Program-made: the position numbers and the translations under genes
The notes under the pieces: generated by a model
Databases searched by the model: none
What the model saw: only the letters and a program-made list of their open reading frames with translations
Told to the model about the DNA's origin: nothing
Assembly (NCBI RefSeq): GCF_014645735.1
Contig: NZ_BMMH01000001.1
Location: forward strand, 682,001-746,000
Direction: 5' to 3'
Source: Nocardia jinanensis
GTDB lineage: Bacteria; Actinomycetota; Actinomycetes; Mycobacteriales; Mycobacteriaceae
Length of the DNA: 64,000 bases
In this document: piece by piece, positions 1-8,175 of the stretch
How positions within the stretch are numbered: the first letter of the stretch is position 1
How the letters are laid out: each line of letters begins with the position of its first letter

Positions 1-440
1 ACATCGATACTGCCGTCGCGCAGCGCGTTCGCCGAGGCAGCCGTATCGCCCGGCACGAAGCGCAGTGTCACTCCCGGTGCTTGGGCACGGACCTCGGTGA
101 GCAGCCGGGCAGCGAGTTCGGGCAGCACCGCGTCGTCGACGTGCAGCGCGAAACCGCGCACCAGGGCGGCCGGGTCGACCGTATCGGGTTTCGCCAGCAG
201 TGCCCGGCCCTGTTCGACCAGCGCGCTCACCTCGAACCGCAGCTCGAGCGCCCGCGGAGTAGGCACGAGCTGACGCCCCGCGCGCACCAGCAGCGGGTCG
301 CCGTAGACGCGGCGCAACCGGCCCAGGGTGCGGCTCATCGCGGGCGGTGAGGTGTTGAGCCGTTCCGCGGCCTGGGTGACGCTGTTCGTCTCGAGCAGGG
401 CGTGCAGCGCCACCAGCAGGTTCAGATCCAGATCCGGCAC
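1..440 (-). CDS. LysR-family transcriptional regulator (partial, C-terminus off window)
   Basis: The first 146 codons of a LysR-type regulator are present. The N-terminus reads VPDLDLNLLVALHALLET and then the winged HTH with TQAAERLNTSPPAMSRTLGR, the usual LysR recognition-helix region, followed by the start of the effector-binding domain. The GTG at 440 is preferred because the DLNLL motif begins there, as in family members. It lies 7 bp after the stop of the upstream monooxygenase on the same strand, so the regulator is probably cotranscribed with it rather than divergent, which is atypical for LysR genes. The effector-binding half is outside the window, so no ligand can be suggested. Confidence 0.85.
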   Translation of the reverse strand, partial: MPDLDLNLLVALHALLETNSVTQAAERLNTSPPAMSRTLGRLRRVYGDPLLVRAGRQLVPTPRALELRFEVSALVEQGRALLAKPDTVDPAALVRGFALHVDDAVLPELAARLLTEVRAQAPGVTLRFVPGDTAASANALRDGSID

Positions 441-447
441 GGCCGGA

Positions 448-2910
448 TCAGGTGCGCGAGGACGCGCCGGTGGCCTGCGTTTCGGGCTCGGTGGTCGCCG
501 ATCCCGCCTCGGTGGCCGCCGAACCCGCGGTCGCCGAATCATCGGCTGCGGGAGCCGAATTCGCGGACTCCGATTCACCGGGCGGGGGCACCGAATCCGC
601 GGACTCCGGTCCGGTGGCCGCGGGGGCCGGATCGGTGGACTCGGTGTCCGGCCTTTGTTCGATACCGTCCGATTCCGTACTTCCGGGCGCCGTGGTCGAA
701 TCCGTGGTCTCCGGTTCGGTCGTCCCCGAATCCGGTTCGGCCGACTCCGGTTTCGGTTCGGCCGACTCGGCGGGGGACGCCGGGTGCGTGACCTGCGGCG
801 CCCCGTCCGGCGTCACCGGGCCGGCGGGCGACTGTTCGGGCACTGCGGGAGGATAGGCGGCCGCGGCGGCCTGGGCCGCACGCATATCGAGCCGGATCGT
901 GGGGCTGTTGGACCGCGCGGCGATACCCGCCGCCCGCTTCTCCGCCGCGGCGCGCCGGGCGGCATCCGCGGCCTGTGCGGCATCCACGGGCGGCTGCGGC
1001 GCGGCAGCGGGCGGTGGTGTGTCCGCGGATCGGCCATTGGGCGCGGCGGGTGGTACGGCATCTTCCGGACGCGGCGCATTCGGTGGCTGCGGCGCGCTCA
1101 CGGGCCACCGGGTGTTCACCGGCTCGGGGGCGTTACCCGGCCGGGGCTCGTTCACCGCTTGCGGAGCCTTCCCGGGCGCAGATCGGGTGGCCCGATTCTC
1201 GTCCGAACCGGGCGGGCGCCCGGCCGGCACCGCGAGGATCTTGGTCCGATCGTCGGCGCCCGGGAGCGCCGAACCCGGCAACTGCACTGTCGGGGATTCG
1301 GACGCCACCGGCTGTCCGCCCGGCGATTCGGGCCGGGCGGCGCCGGTGTGGATCGGTTCGGTCGCACCGGTGCGCGCCGTGGGCTGCGGTGGCACCGTAG
1401 GTGCGCCGTACGCTGCGGAGCCGGGATCGTGGGCCACCGGGCCCCGTTTCCGCCGCGACACCGCCTTGTAGTCACCGGGCCGGGCGGGGCGCACCCATTG
1501 CGCGGCGCGGGCCGCGAGTGGCAGTTTCACCCGGAGATCGGCCAGCAGCTCGTCGATATCGCGAAGTGCGTAGGGAGTGACCGACGCGCCGTGCGCGTGA
1601 TGCCCGCCGGTATATTCCTGCATCCAATGCAGCCGGGCCTCGATCCGCTCGTTCATCGTCTCCGCGGGCGGCAGGGACAGGTTCCTGGTGAGCAGGGCCG
1701 AGGTCCAGTGCGCGCCCACTTCAGCGCCTACCGCGCTCAGCAGCGACGAGTTGTAGCCGGCGAAGGTCAGATGCGGTACCTGTAGCGGCAGAATCTGGCG
1801 GTACAGCCGGAAATTACCGTCGTCGTCGGTGAGCTGACGCTGCACGTACGGGGTCAGGAAGGGTACGCGCTGCTGGAACCCGGTGGCGCAGACGACGATA
1901 TCCGCGCGGACCAACCGGCCGTCGGACAGTTCGGCGTAGGGCCCGGCCTGGCTGCCGCCCAGTGCGGCTATATCCGTCTCGCCGCATACGGTGATACGAC
2001 CGGCCGTCACCTGTTCGGCGAAACCGTCCGCGGCCAGGCCGAACGCGGCCTCGTGCGCCTGTTCGAACCGCGCGGGCGGCACCAGGCCCAGCTCGGCGGC
2101 ACCGGAGCGCTGCGCCACGAGCGCTTCGACGAGATCGAGGTTGCTCTCCCGGAAGGAGCGGCCGGGACCGTGCAGGAACCGCTCGAACCGGCCGGGTTCG
2201 GGATGCCGGAAGTGGGCGGCGCCGGTGCGGGTGAGCAGCACCCGTTCGGCGTCCAGTCCGGTGGCGAGACGACGCGGCATCTTCCACAGCAGGCGGCGTG
2301 CCACCACCGTGGTCTCGGCGGCCACCCGGCTGATCTCGGTGGCCAGATCGCAGGCCGCGGCACCGTAGCCGACCACCACTACCGACCGGTCGCGCACCGC
2401 GTCCACATCCAGGAACTGCGTACTGTGACCCAACTGACCACCGGCGCGCCCGAATTCGGTCGCACCCGCGAACTCGGGGACCGCGGGTTCGCTGAACACA
2501 CCGTTGGCGATGACCAGGTGATCGCAAGACGTGCGATGCACACCGTCGAGGTCGCGGATCTCGAGCAGCCAGCCGCCGTCGACCGGGTCGGCCGCGACCA
2601 CCTCGGTGCGCAACCGGAGCCGGTCGGTCAGGCCGAAGGCACGCACATAGCTCGCCAGGTACTCCTGCATCCGTGCTCCGTCGAGCACCCGCGGATAGTC
2701 GGCGGGCATCGGATGGTCGGAGAAGTGGTAGGTGTTCTTGCTGCTCTGCGCGCGTAAGCCCGGGTAACGGCGAGTCTCGCTCCACACGCCGCCGATATCG
2801 GGGGCTCGGTCGAATACCTCGACCGCGAACCCATCCTCACTCAGGACCTTCGCGCAGACCAGACCCGCGATACCCGCACCGACGATTGCGATGCGGTTCC
2901 CGCTCCTCAT
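448..2910 (-). CDS. Flavin-containing monooxygenase with long disordered C-terminal tail
   Basis: The protein is about 820 residues. The N-terminus IAIVGAGIAG is the FAD Rossmann motif (GxGxxG, residues about 5-15), followed by DIGGVW. VVVVGYGAAACDL (about 180-195) is the NADPH motif and VVCATGFQQ is the conserved ATGF signature of FMO/Baeyer-Villiger-type enzymes. The catalytic part is about 480 residues, normal for the class. From about residue 482 to the end (bases 448-1467) the chain is low-complexity Pro/Ala/Glu/Ser/Thr with no recognisable fold. It contains two short related motifs (SPTVQL and SPTIRL) and an acidic Ser/Glu-rich end. The ATG at 2910 was chosen because the FAD motif begins a few residues later; the open frame continues upstream without family similarity. 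The substrate is unknown. Confidence 0.85.
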   Translation of the reverse strand: MRSGNRIAIVGAGIAGLVCAKVLSEDGFAVEVFDRAPDIGGVWSETRRYPGLRAQSSKNTYHFSDHPMPADYPRVLDGARMQEYLASYVRAFGLTDRLRLRTEVVAADPVDGGWLLEIRDLDGVHRTSCDHLVIANGVFSEPAVPEFAGATEFGRAGGQLGHSTQFLDVDAVRDRSVVVVGYGAAACDLATEISRVAAETTVVARRLLWKMPRRLATGLDAERVLLTRTGAAHFRHPEPGRFERFLHGPGRSFRESNLDLVEALVAQRSGAAELGLVPPARFEQAHEAAFGLAADGFAEQVTAGRITVCGETDIAALGGSQAGPYAELSDGRLVRADIVVCATGFQQRVPFLTPYVQRQLTDDDGNFRLYRQILPLQVPHLTFAGYNSSLLSAVGAEVGAHWTSALLTRNLSLPPAETMNERIEARLHWMQEYTGGHHAHGASVTPYALRDIDELLADLRVKLPLAARAAQWVRPARPGDYKAVSRRKRGPVAHDPGSAAYGAPTVPPQPTARTGATEPIHTGAARPESPGGQPVASESPTVQLPGSALPGADDRTKILAVPAGRPPGSDENRATRSAPGKAPQAVNEPRPGNAPEPVNTRWPVSAPQPPNAPRPEDAVPPAAPNGRSADTPPPAAAPQPPVDAAQAADAARRAAAEKRAAGIAARSNSPTIRLDMRAAQAAAAAYPPAVPEQSPAGPVTPDGAPQVTHPASPAESAEPKPESAEPDSGTTEPETTDSTTAPGSTESDGIEQRPDTESTDPAPAATGPESADSVPPPGESESANSAPAADDSATAGSAATEAGSATTEPETQATGASSRT

Positions 2911-3086
2911 GGGCGAGAGATTACGTCGGATGTGTCCGGCAGCAAAGCTGAAGGCTCCATTACGCCTATCACCGCAGGTCGCGGAAGACCGGGCGCGAGC
3001 CCGGACGAGCTGTCCGCGTGATGCGCCCGCACCTCCCGGACCTGCGGACACACCGGTGCGTCACCGGGCTGTGGTCTCATTGAGAT

Positions 3087-3620
3087 ATGACCACTGTCAC
3101 CGTGGACCGGGCCGGACTGTGGGACGCCGAAGCGCTCAGCGATGTCGCCGCCGCGACCTTTCCGCTGGCCTGCCCGCCGGGTTCGGATATGGAAGATATC
3201 GAGGTGTTCCTGGCGGAGGTCCTTTCCGGTGAACGGTTCGGCGAATACCTGTCCGATCCGGCACGCACGGTCCTCAAAGCGGTTGCCGACGACGAGATCG
3301 TCGGATATGCCATCCTGCACAGCGGCCCACCGGCCGACCCCGCGGTGGCGACGGCGATATCGCTGGATCCGGTCCTCGAGATCAGCAAGATGTACGTGCT
3401 ACCCGGCCATCACGGCACCGGGGTGTCCAGCGCGCTCATGCACGCGGCACTGGAGCAGGCCCGGGGCACCGGCTGTGCCGGTGTCTGGCTCGGCGTGAAC
3501 CAGCAGAACCTGCGGGCGCAGCGCTTCTACGCCAGATACGGCTTCCGGCAGGTGGGTACCAGGACCTTCACTGTGGGACGTCAGGTGCACCACGATTACG
3601 TGCTGCGGCTCGAGTTCTGA
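3087..3620 (+). CDS. GNAT-family N-acetyltransferase
   Basis: This is a 177-residue single-domain GNAT enzyme. The acetyl-CoA pyrophosphate loop is in VLPGHHGTGVSSALM (residues about 105-118). WLGVNQQNLRAQRFYARYGF is the classic C-terminal GNAT signature (N-x-x-A-x-x-F-Y-x-x-x-G-F). Such proteins acetylate amines or protein N-termini; the acceptor cannot be told from sequence. The gene is divergent from the monooxygenase, with a 176-bp gap, and convergent with the phosphatase gene downstream. Confidence 0.88.
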   Translation: MTTVTVDRAGLWDAEALSDVAAATFPLACPPGSDMEDIEVFLAEVLSGERFGEYLSDPARTVLKAVADDEIVGYAILHSGPPADPAVATAISLDPVLEISKMYVLPGHHGTGVSSALMHAALEQARGTGCAGVWLGVNQQNLRAQRFYARYGFRQVGTRTFTVGRQVHHDYVLRLEF

Positions 3621-3651
3621 CGGGCTCGTTTTCCGGCCCGCCCGATCGCTC

Positions 3652-4461
3652 TCAGCTCAGCATGCGCTGCTTCAGCGCGTCGATCTCCGCTGGGCCGAGG
3701 CCCAGTCCCTCGCTCACGTAACGGTCGAAACTGCCGTAGCTGCGCGCGACCTGATCGAAAGCGGAGTCGAGCCACTCCTGCCGCACCCCGCCCACCGGGT
3801 CACCGGCCGCTGCGGCGCGGTAGTGGTTGGACAGCAGATAGTCCTCGCCGACCGTGGCCCGATCCACGCCGAGCACCGTGAGCAGGACCGCGGCGGTCCA
3901 GCCCGTCCGGTCCTTGCCCGCGGTGCAGTGGAAGAGCACCGCCCCCGGCTCGGGACCGGCCCCGGACGCGGCGATATCACGCAGTACTCCGGCCACCGCC
4001 TGGTTCGCCCCGGGGGCGGTGATGAACGCCCGGTACAGATCGTTACCACCGGCGAGAGTCGACATCAGTTCCGGCAACGGGGCGGCGCCGATCATGTCGT
4101 ACCAGTTGGCGCGCGCACCGGCGGGAACCCGGTCCGGTCCCAGAGCGCGCTCGTAGACGGTGCGCAGATCGTCGACCTCACGGACTCCGAGCCGGTTCAG
4201 TTCGGACAGATCCGCGGGGGTGAGGTTGTTGAGCTGATCGGTGCGGAAGGCGATACCGGATCGCACCGTGCGCCCGTCGATCGTGCGGTAACCGCCGAGG
4301 TCGCGGGCGTTGGGCGCACCCGTCAGATGTAGTGACCGATCGACGGTGAGCACATCGCCGACCGCCGGTGGCGCGGCGACACTCACCGCCGCGACGGGAG
4401 CGAACACCACCAGTGCTCCGGTGAGAACAGCGGCCGGTACACGCGCCGAACGATGAACCAT
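3652..4461 (-). CDS. Secreted PtpB-like tyrosine-protein phosphatase
   Basis: This 269-residue protein has an N-terminal signal peptide (MVHRSARVP, then a hydrophobic stretch to about residue 30). The mature part opens with LTGAPNARDLGGYRT, the characteristic start of the PtpB/Y_phosphatase3 family. The catalytic P-loop is HCTAGKDRTGW, with nucleophile C179 and R185 (CX5R). Mycobacterial PtpB is a secreted phosphatase with phosphotyrosine and phosphoinositide activity. By family this enzyme should act outside the membrane, but the signal peptide is stronger than in mycobacterial PtpB, so the export route may differ. The ATG at 4461 is preceded by a GGGAG ribosome site. Confidence 0.87.
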   Translation of the reverse strand: MVHRSARVPAAVLTGALVVFAPVAAVSVAAPPAVGDVLTVDRSLHLTGAPNARDLGGYRTIDGRTVRSGIAFRTDQLNNLTPADLSELNRLGVREVDDLRTVYERALGPDRVPAGARANWYDMIGAAPLPELMSTLAGGNDLYRAFITAPGANQAVAGVLRDIAASGAGPEPGAVLFHCTAGKDRTGWTAAVLLTVLGVDRATVGEDYLLSNHYRAAAAGDPVGGVRQEWLDSAFDQVARSYGSFDRYVSEGLGLGPAEIDALKQRMLS

Positions 4462-4620
4462 GGCGGAACTCCCATCCTGCTCGCCGGCACCCCCGCGCGG
4501 CGTGCCGGACTCAGCAAACCAACCCGGGGTCCCCGGGTCAACCCGGAAACGGCGCGTCGCGGCCTGTCGTACGCGTCGGCGCCACAGCGATCCGGCGGGC
4601 CCGGCTACCGGCGGGCTGCC

Positions 4621-5637
4621 TCAGGCCGGGACCTCGAAACGCGAGAGCGCCAGCAACCGGGAGATCGCGCGCAGGTACTTCTTGCGGTACCCCCCGTCGA
4701 GCATCTCCTGGGAGAAGATCTCGTCGAGTTTCGCACCGGAGACGGTCACCGGAGTACCCGCGTCGTAGAGCCGGTCGGCCAGCACCACCAGGCGCAGCGC
4801 CACCGCCTGATCGTTCACCGGATGCACACCGGAGACGAAAACCGCGGATACGCCGTCGATCAGCGCTCTGAACTTGGAGGGATGCAGTGTGCTCAGATGG
4901 CGCAGCAGGGCGTCGAACTCGTCCAGCGTCGCGCCGGGCGTGGCCGCTGCCCGCTCGGTCAACTGCGTATCGCTGCTGGGTTCGGGAGCGGGCGGCAGAT
5001 CGCGGTGGCGGTAGTCCGGGCCGTCGACCCGCACGGTATCGAAAATAGACCCGAGCTTCTTGATCTCGCGCAGGAAATCCTGGGCCGCGAACCGGCCCTC
5101 ACCCAGCTGACCGGGCAGCGTGTTGGAAGTGGCCGCCACCGACACTCCGCTCGCGGAGAGCTCGGTGAGCAGCCGGGAGACCAGCATCGTATCCCCCGGA
5201 TCGTCGAGTTCGAATTCGTCGATGCACAGCACGCTGTTCGCCGACAGTCGCTCGACCGCGCCGGCGAATCCCAGCGCACCGACCAGATTGGTGAGTTCAC
5301 CGAAGGTCCCGAACGATTTGGGCGCGGGGGCGCCGTGGAAGATCGAGGCCAGCAGGTGGGTCTTACCGACGCCGAAGCCGCCGTCGAGGTACAGGCCCGC
5401 CCCCTGGGTCGGTTTCTTCTTCCCGAAGAGGGATTTCTTGTTCGCGGCCCTGTGGATGGCGGTGACCTTGTCCGCGAACGCGCGGGCCGAGGTGACCGCC
5501 GCGGCCTGGCTGGGTTCGTTCGGGTCGGGGATATAGGTGTCGAAACCGACCTCGTCGAACATGGGCGGCGGTACCATCTGGGCGACCAGCTGGTCGGCGG
5601 GGACCTCCGGACGGCGGTCGACGAGGCGCATCGGCAT
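4621..5637 (-). CDS. zapE: Cell division protein ZapE / AFG1-like ATPase
   Basis: This 338-residue AAA-type ATPase has Walker A GGFGVGKTH at residues 86-94 and Walker B VLCIDEFELDD. The spacing and the LYLDGGFGVGKTHLL context are typical of the AFG1/ZapE family. E. coli ZapE modulates Z-ring stability; the actinobacterial role is not established. It is divergent from the RibD-like gene with a 35-bp gap, the same arrangement as Rv2670c/Rv2671 in M. tuberculosis (recalled synteny). Confidence 0.9.
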   Translation of the reverse strand: MPMRLVDRRPEVPADQLVAQMVPPPMFDEVGFDTYIPDPNEPSQAAAVTSARAFADKVTAIHRAANKKSLFGKKKPTQGAGLYLDGGFGVGKTHLLASIFHGAPAPKSFGTFGELTNLVGALGFAGAVERLSANSVLCIDEFELDDPGDTMLVSRLLTELSASGVSVAATSNTLPGQLGEGRFAAQDFLREIKKLGSIFDTVRVDGPDYRHRDLPPAPEPSSDTQLTERAAATPGATLDEFDALLRHLSTLHPSKFRALIDGVSAVFVSGVHPVNDQAVALRLVVLADRLYDAGTPVTVSGAKLDEIFSQEMLDGGYRKKYLRAISRLLALSRFEVPA

Positions 5638-5672
5638 GGACGTAGCCTAGTGACGTGGTATGAGCTGTTGGT

Positions 5673-6437
5673 ATGCAGCGTATCCCCGATGCGATCCAGC
5701 TCACAGACCTCGACAACGACGCGCTCGCCGATCTGTACGCCTACCCGGGCGAACGGGAAGAGAGTTGGCTGCGGGTCAATTTCGTCTCCAGTATCGACGG
5801 TGCCGTCACCGGCCCCGGCGGTGTCTCGGGTGCGCTCGGCACACCGGCGGACAAACGGGTGTTCCATCTGCTGCGCGAACTGTGCGAAGTGGTGCTGGTC
5901 GGTGCGGGCACGGTACGCGCCGAGAACTACGGGGGCGCGCAGACCGACGCCGGGCTGCGCCGCGACCTCTTCGCCCGGGGCATCGGCGGTCATCCCGAAG
6001 GCGCCCCACCTCCGATCGCGATCGTGACCGCCTCCGCCGCGCTGGACCCCGGCCATCGGGTCATCACCACCGCTCGCACCCCGACCCTGATCCTCACCAC
6101 GGCGGCGGCGCCCGCCGACCGGGTACGCGCCCTCGCCGACGCGGGTGCGGAAGTGATCGAGATCGGCGACGAGGTCATCGCGCCGCGCGCGGTCCCGGAA
6201 GCACTGGCCGCGCGCGGGTTGCGGCGGGTGTTGTGCGAGGGCGGCCCGCAACTGTTCGGATCGCTGGCGGCCGCAGGCACTGTCGACGAACTCTGCCTGA
6301 CCACCGCGCCCCTGCTCGTCGGCGGTGGGGCACGCCGGATTTCGGTATCCCATGAGGAATTCGGCCTGCGTATGGCCCCGGCGCATCTGCTCTTCGACGC
6401 GGACGGAACGATGCTCGCTCGCTGGGTGCGCGGGTGA
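5673..6437 (+). CDS. RibD C-terminal-type pyrimidine reductase family protein
   Basis: The 254-residue protein is the reductase half of RibD without the deaminase half. WLRVNFVSSIDGAVTGPGG near residue 35 is the N-terminal RibD_C/DHFR-like signature. VVLVGAGTVRAENYGG and VLCEGGPQLFGSL (nucleotide and substrate loops) follow. The M. tuberculosis counterpart in the same position (Rv2671) can act as a dihydrofolate reductase analogue and confers para-aminosalicylate tolerance when overexpressed. That is known of the homologue, not shown here. Its start is 35 bp from the divergent zapE start. Confidence 0.88.
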   Translation: MQRIPDAIQLTDLDNDALADLYAYPGEREESWLRVNFVSSIDGAVTGPGGVSGALGTPADKRVFHLLRELCEVVLVGAGTVRAENYGGAQTDAGLRRDLFARGIGGHPEGAPPPIAIVTASAALDPGHRVITTARTPTLILTTAAAPADRVRALADAGAEVIEIGDEVIAPRAVPEALAARGLRRVLCEGGPQLFGSLAAAGTVDELCLTTAPLLVGGGARRISVSHEEFGLRMAPAHLLFDADGTMLARWVRG

Positions 6438-6532
6438 ACCCGCGGCGGCGCGAGTAGGTGACGCCGGCGGCCGCGCGGATGCGGGACGTCCCGCTCGGGC
6501 GAATCCGATCCGGACCTGGCAGGGTGTAGCGC

Positions 6533-8083
6533 ATGCGCTGGACTCGGGCAGTGGTGCCGGCCTCGGCACTCTTGATCATGATCGCCGGATGTGGTGCCGG
6601 TCCGTCGGACCGCCCGCACGTGGCCGTCGAACATCCGCCTGTACCAGGCGATTCCATCACTTCGGCCCAGGTCCCGCCGCCGCCCACCGCGGAGGTCCCG
6701 AAAAGGGATCTGCCCTGGCGCGATTGCACCCGCGAAACGTTCGACCGGTCCGGAATGGGTCCGGGACCGGCCGGGCTGGTGCTGGAATGCGCCGATTTCT
6801 CCACTCCGATCGACAGCGCGGGCTCGGTACTGGGCAATTTCCGCGCCGGTGCGGTACGCGCCCGGCTACCGCAGACCCCGCCCGACGCCACACCCGTCGT
6901 ACTGACCTCCGGTGTGGACCGCTCCTCCGGCGCCACTCTCGCCGGTCTGGCGAGCGGCCCGGCGAACGCGCTGCTCACCGCACACCCGGTGGTCGCGGTG
7001 GACCGCCGCGGTATCGGCACCTCCCAGGCGATCGATTGCCTGCCCGCCGATATCCGCGCGGGCCTGCAGGACAATGCCCAGTTCAGCCCCGGCGGCGATC
7101 CGGTGACCGGGATGTCCGACCTGTCTCGCAACGGGACCATCGCCTGCCGCGACTTCCTGCAGCCCTACGACGGCACCTTCGATGCCGCGCACGCCGCCGA
7201 CGATATCGAGCAGCTGCGCCGGGAGTGGGATGTCGGCCACATCGCCGTATTGGGTACCGGTAGCGGTGCACTGGTCGGGATGGAGTACGCCCGCAAATAC
7301 GGTGACCGGCTCGCCCGTCTCGTCCTCGACTCTCCTGCTCCGGTGGGTGTGGACACGATCACCCGGACCGAGACGGCGGTCCAGGGCGCCGAGGCCGCGC
7401 TGTCGGCGTTCGCGCAGCAGTGCGTCGGGATCTCCTGCTCGCTCGGACCGGATCCGCGCGCGGCGGTGACCGCACTGGTGCAGAAAGCCGCCGACGGCCG
7501 GCTGGGCGACATCTCGGCAAACGCGGTCCGCACAGCCGTGACCGGGTTCCTCGGCAGCCCCCGCGCGGACCGGACCGGCCGGGTCGGCGAATTCGCCGAC
7601 GCACTGTCGGCGGCCGGTCGCGGCGATCCGGGGGCCCTGAAGGCGATCATCGACCAGCAGGAAGCCGCCACCACGAGCGACGGCCAGTTCGTCAACGGCT
7701 GCACCGATATGCCGCAGAGCCCGCCCGCACCCCAGATCACCGATCTGACCGGCATCTGGGCGCAGAAGTACCCCGCGTTCGGACGCGCTACCGCACTCTC
7801 CATGCTGGCCTGCTCGGCGTGGCCGGTCACCGAGGCACCGCCGGCACTGGAGAAGCTCGCGTTGCCGGTACTGGTGCTCACCGGTATCGGGGACCCGGTC
7901 ACCGGAACCGCGCAGGCCTCGGTGACCGGCGCGCTCGGCGCCGCGGGCGCCCGCAGCTCGACCATGACCTGGCAGGGCTGGGGTCATCCGGTGAGCGCCC
8001 ATTCCGGATGCGCGCAAACCGCGCTCGTGGACTACCTGAAGGACGGCCGGCTGCCCGGCGACGGCACCGCCTGCCCGGCTTGA
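6533..8083 (+). CDS. TAP-like alpha/beta-hydrolase lipoprotein (possible loss of canonical nucleophile)
   Basis: The 516-residue exported lipoprotein has signal segment ASALLIMIAGC with lipobox cysteine C20. It is followed by a Pro-rich linker and a tripeptidyl-aminopeptidase-like alpha/beta-hydrolase fold: VVAVDRRGIGTS for the oxyanion strand, an elbow at 241-245, an Asp at 454 in TGIGDP, and a His at 485 in GWGHP. The elbow reads GTGSG, so aligning it with GxSxG places Gly243 where the serine should be and shifts the serine to 244. It may therefore be a non-canonical or inactive hydrolase. It corresponds to Rv2672 by position. The lipoprotein would face the cell envelope. Confidence 0.85.
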   Translation: MRWTRAVVPASALLIMIAGCGAGPSDRPHVAVEHPPVPGDSITSAQVPPPPTAEVPKRDLPWRDCTRETFDRSGMGPGPAGLVLECADFSTPIDSAGSVLGNFRAGAVRARLPQTPPDATPVVLTSGVDRSSGATLAGLASGPANALLTAHPVVAVDRRGIGTSQAIDCLPADIRAGLQDNAQFSPGGDPVTGMSDLSRNGTIACRDFLQPYDGTFDAAHAADDIEQLRREWDVGHIAVLGTGSGALVGMEYARKYGDRLARLVLDSPAPVGVDTITRTETAVQGAEAALSAFAQQCVGISCSLGPDPRAAVTALVQKAADGRLGDISANAVRTAVTGFLGSPRADRTGRVGEFADALSAAGRGDPGALKAIIDQQEAATTSDGQFVNGCTDMPQSPPAPQITDLTGIWAQKYPAFGRATALSMLACSAWPVTEAPPALEKLALPVLVLTGIGDPVTGTAQASVTGALGAAGARSSTMTWQGWGHPVSAHSGCAQTALVDYLKDGRLPGDGTACPA

Positions 8084-8175
8084 CCGCGACCGCCCGAAGG
8101 TTCCCCGAGCACGTCCCGAGGCGCGTCTGACCGGCGCGTCGAGGGTGGGCCCCGGCAACACCGCGGCACCGCCCG

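Noticed and set aside
328..1785. 485-residue plus-strand open frame rich in Arg/Gly
   Set aside because: It is antisense to the monooxygenase tail. The Arg/Gly repeats are the reverse-strand reading of a GC-rich low-complexity coding stretch; no ribosome site or domain.
4453..6027. 524-residue plus-strand frame
   Set aside because: Antisense to zapE and out of frame with the RibD-like gene; composition is that of a shadow.
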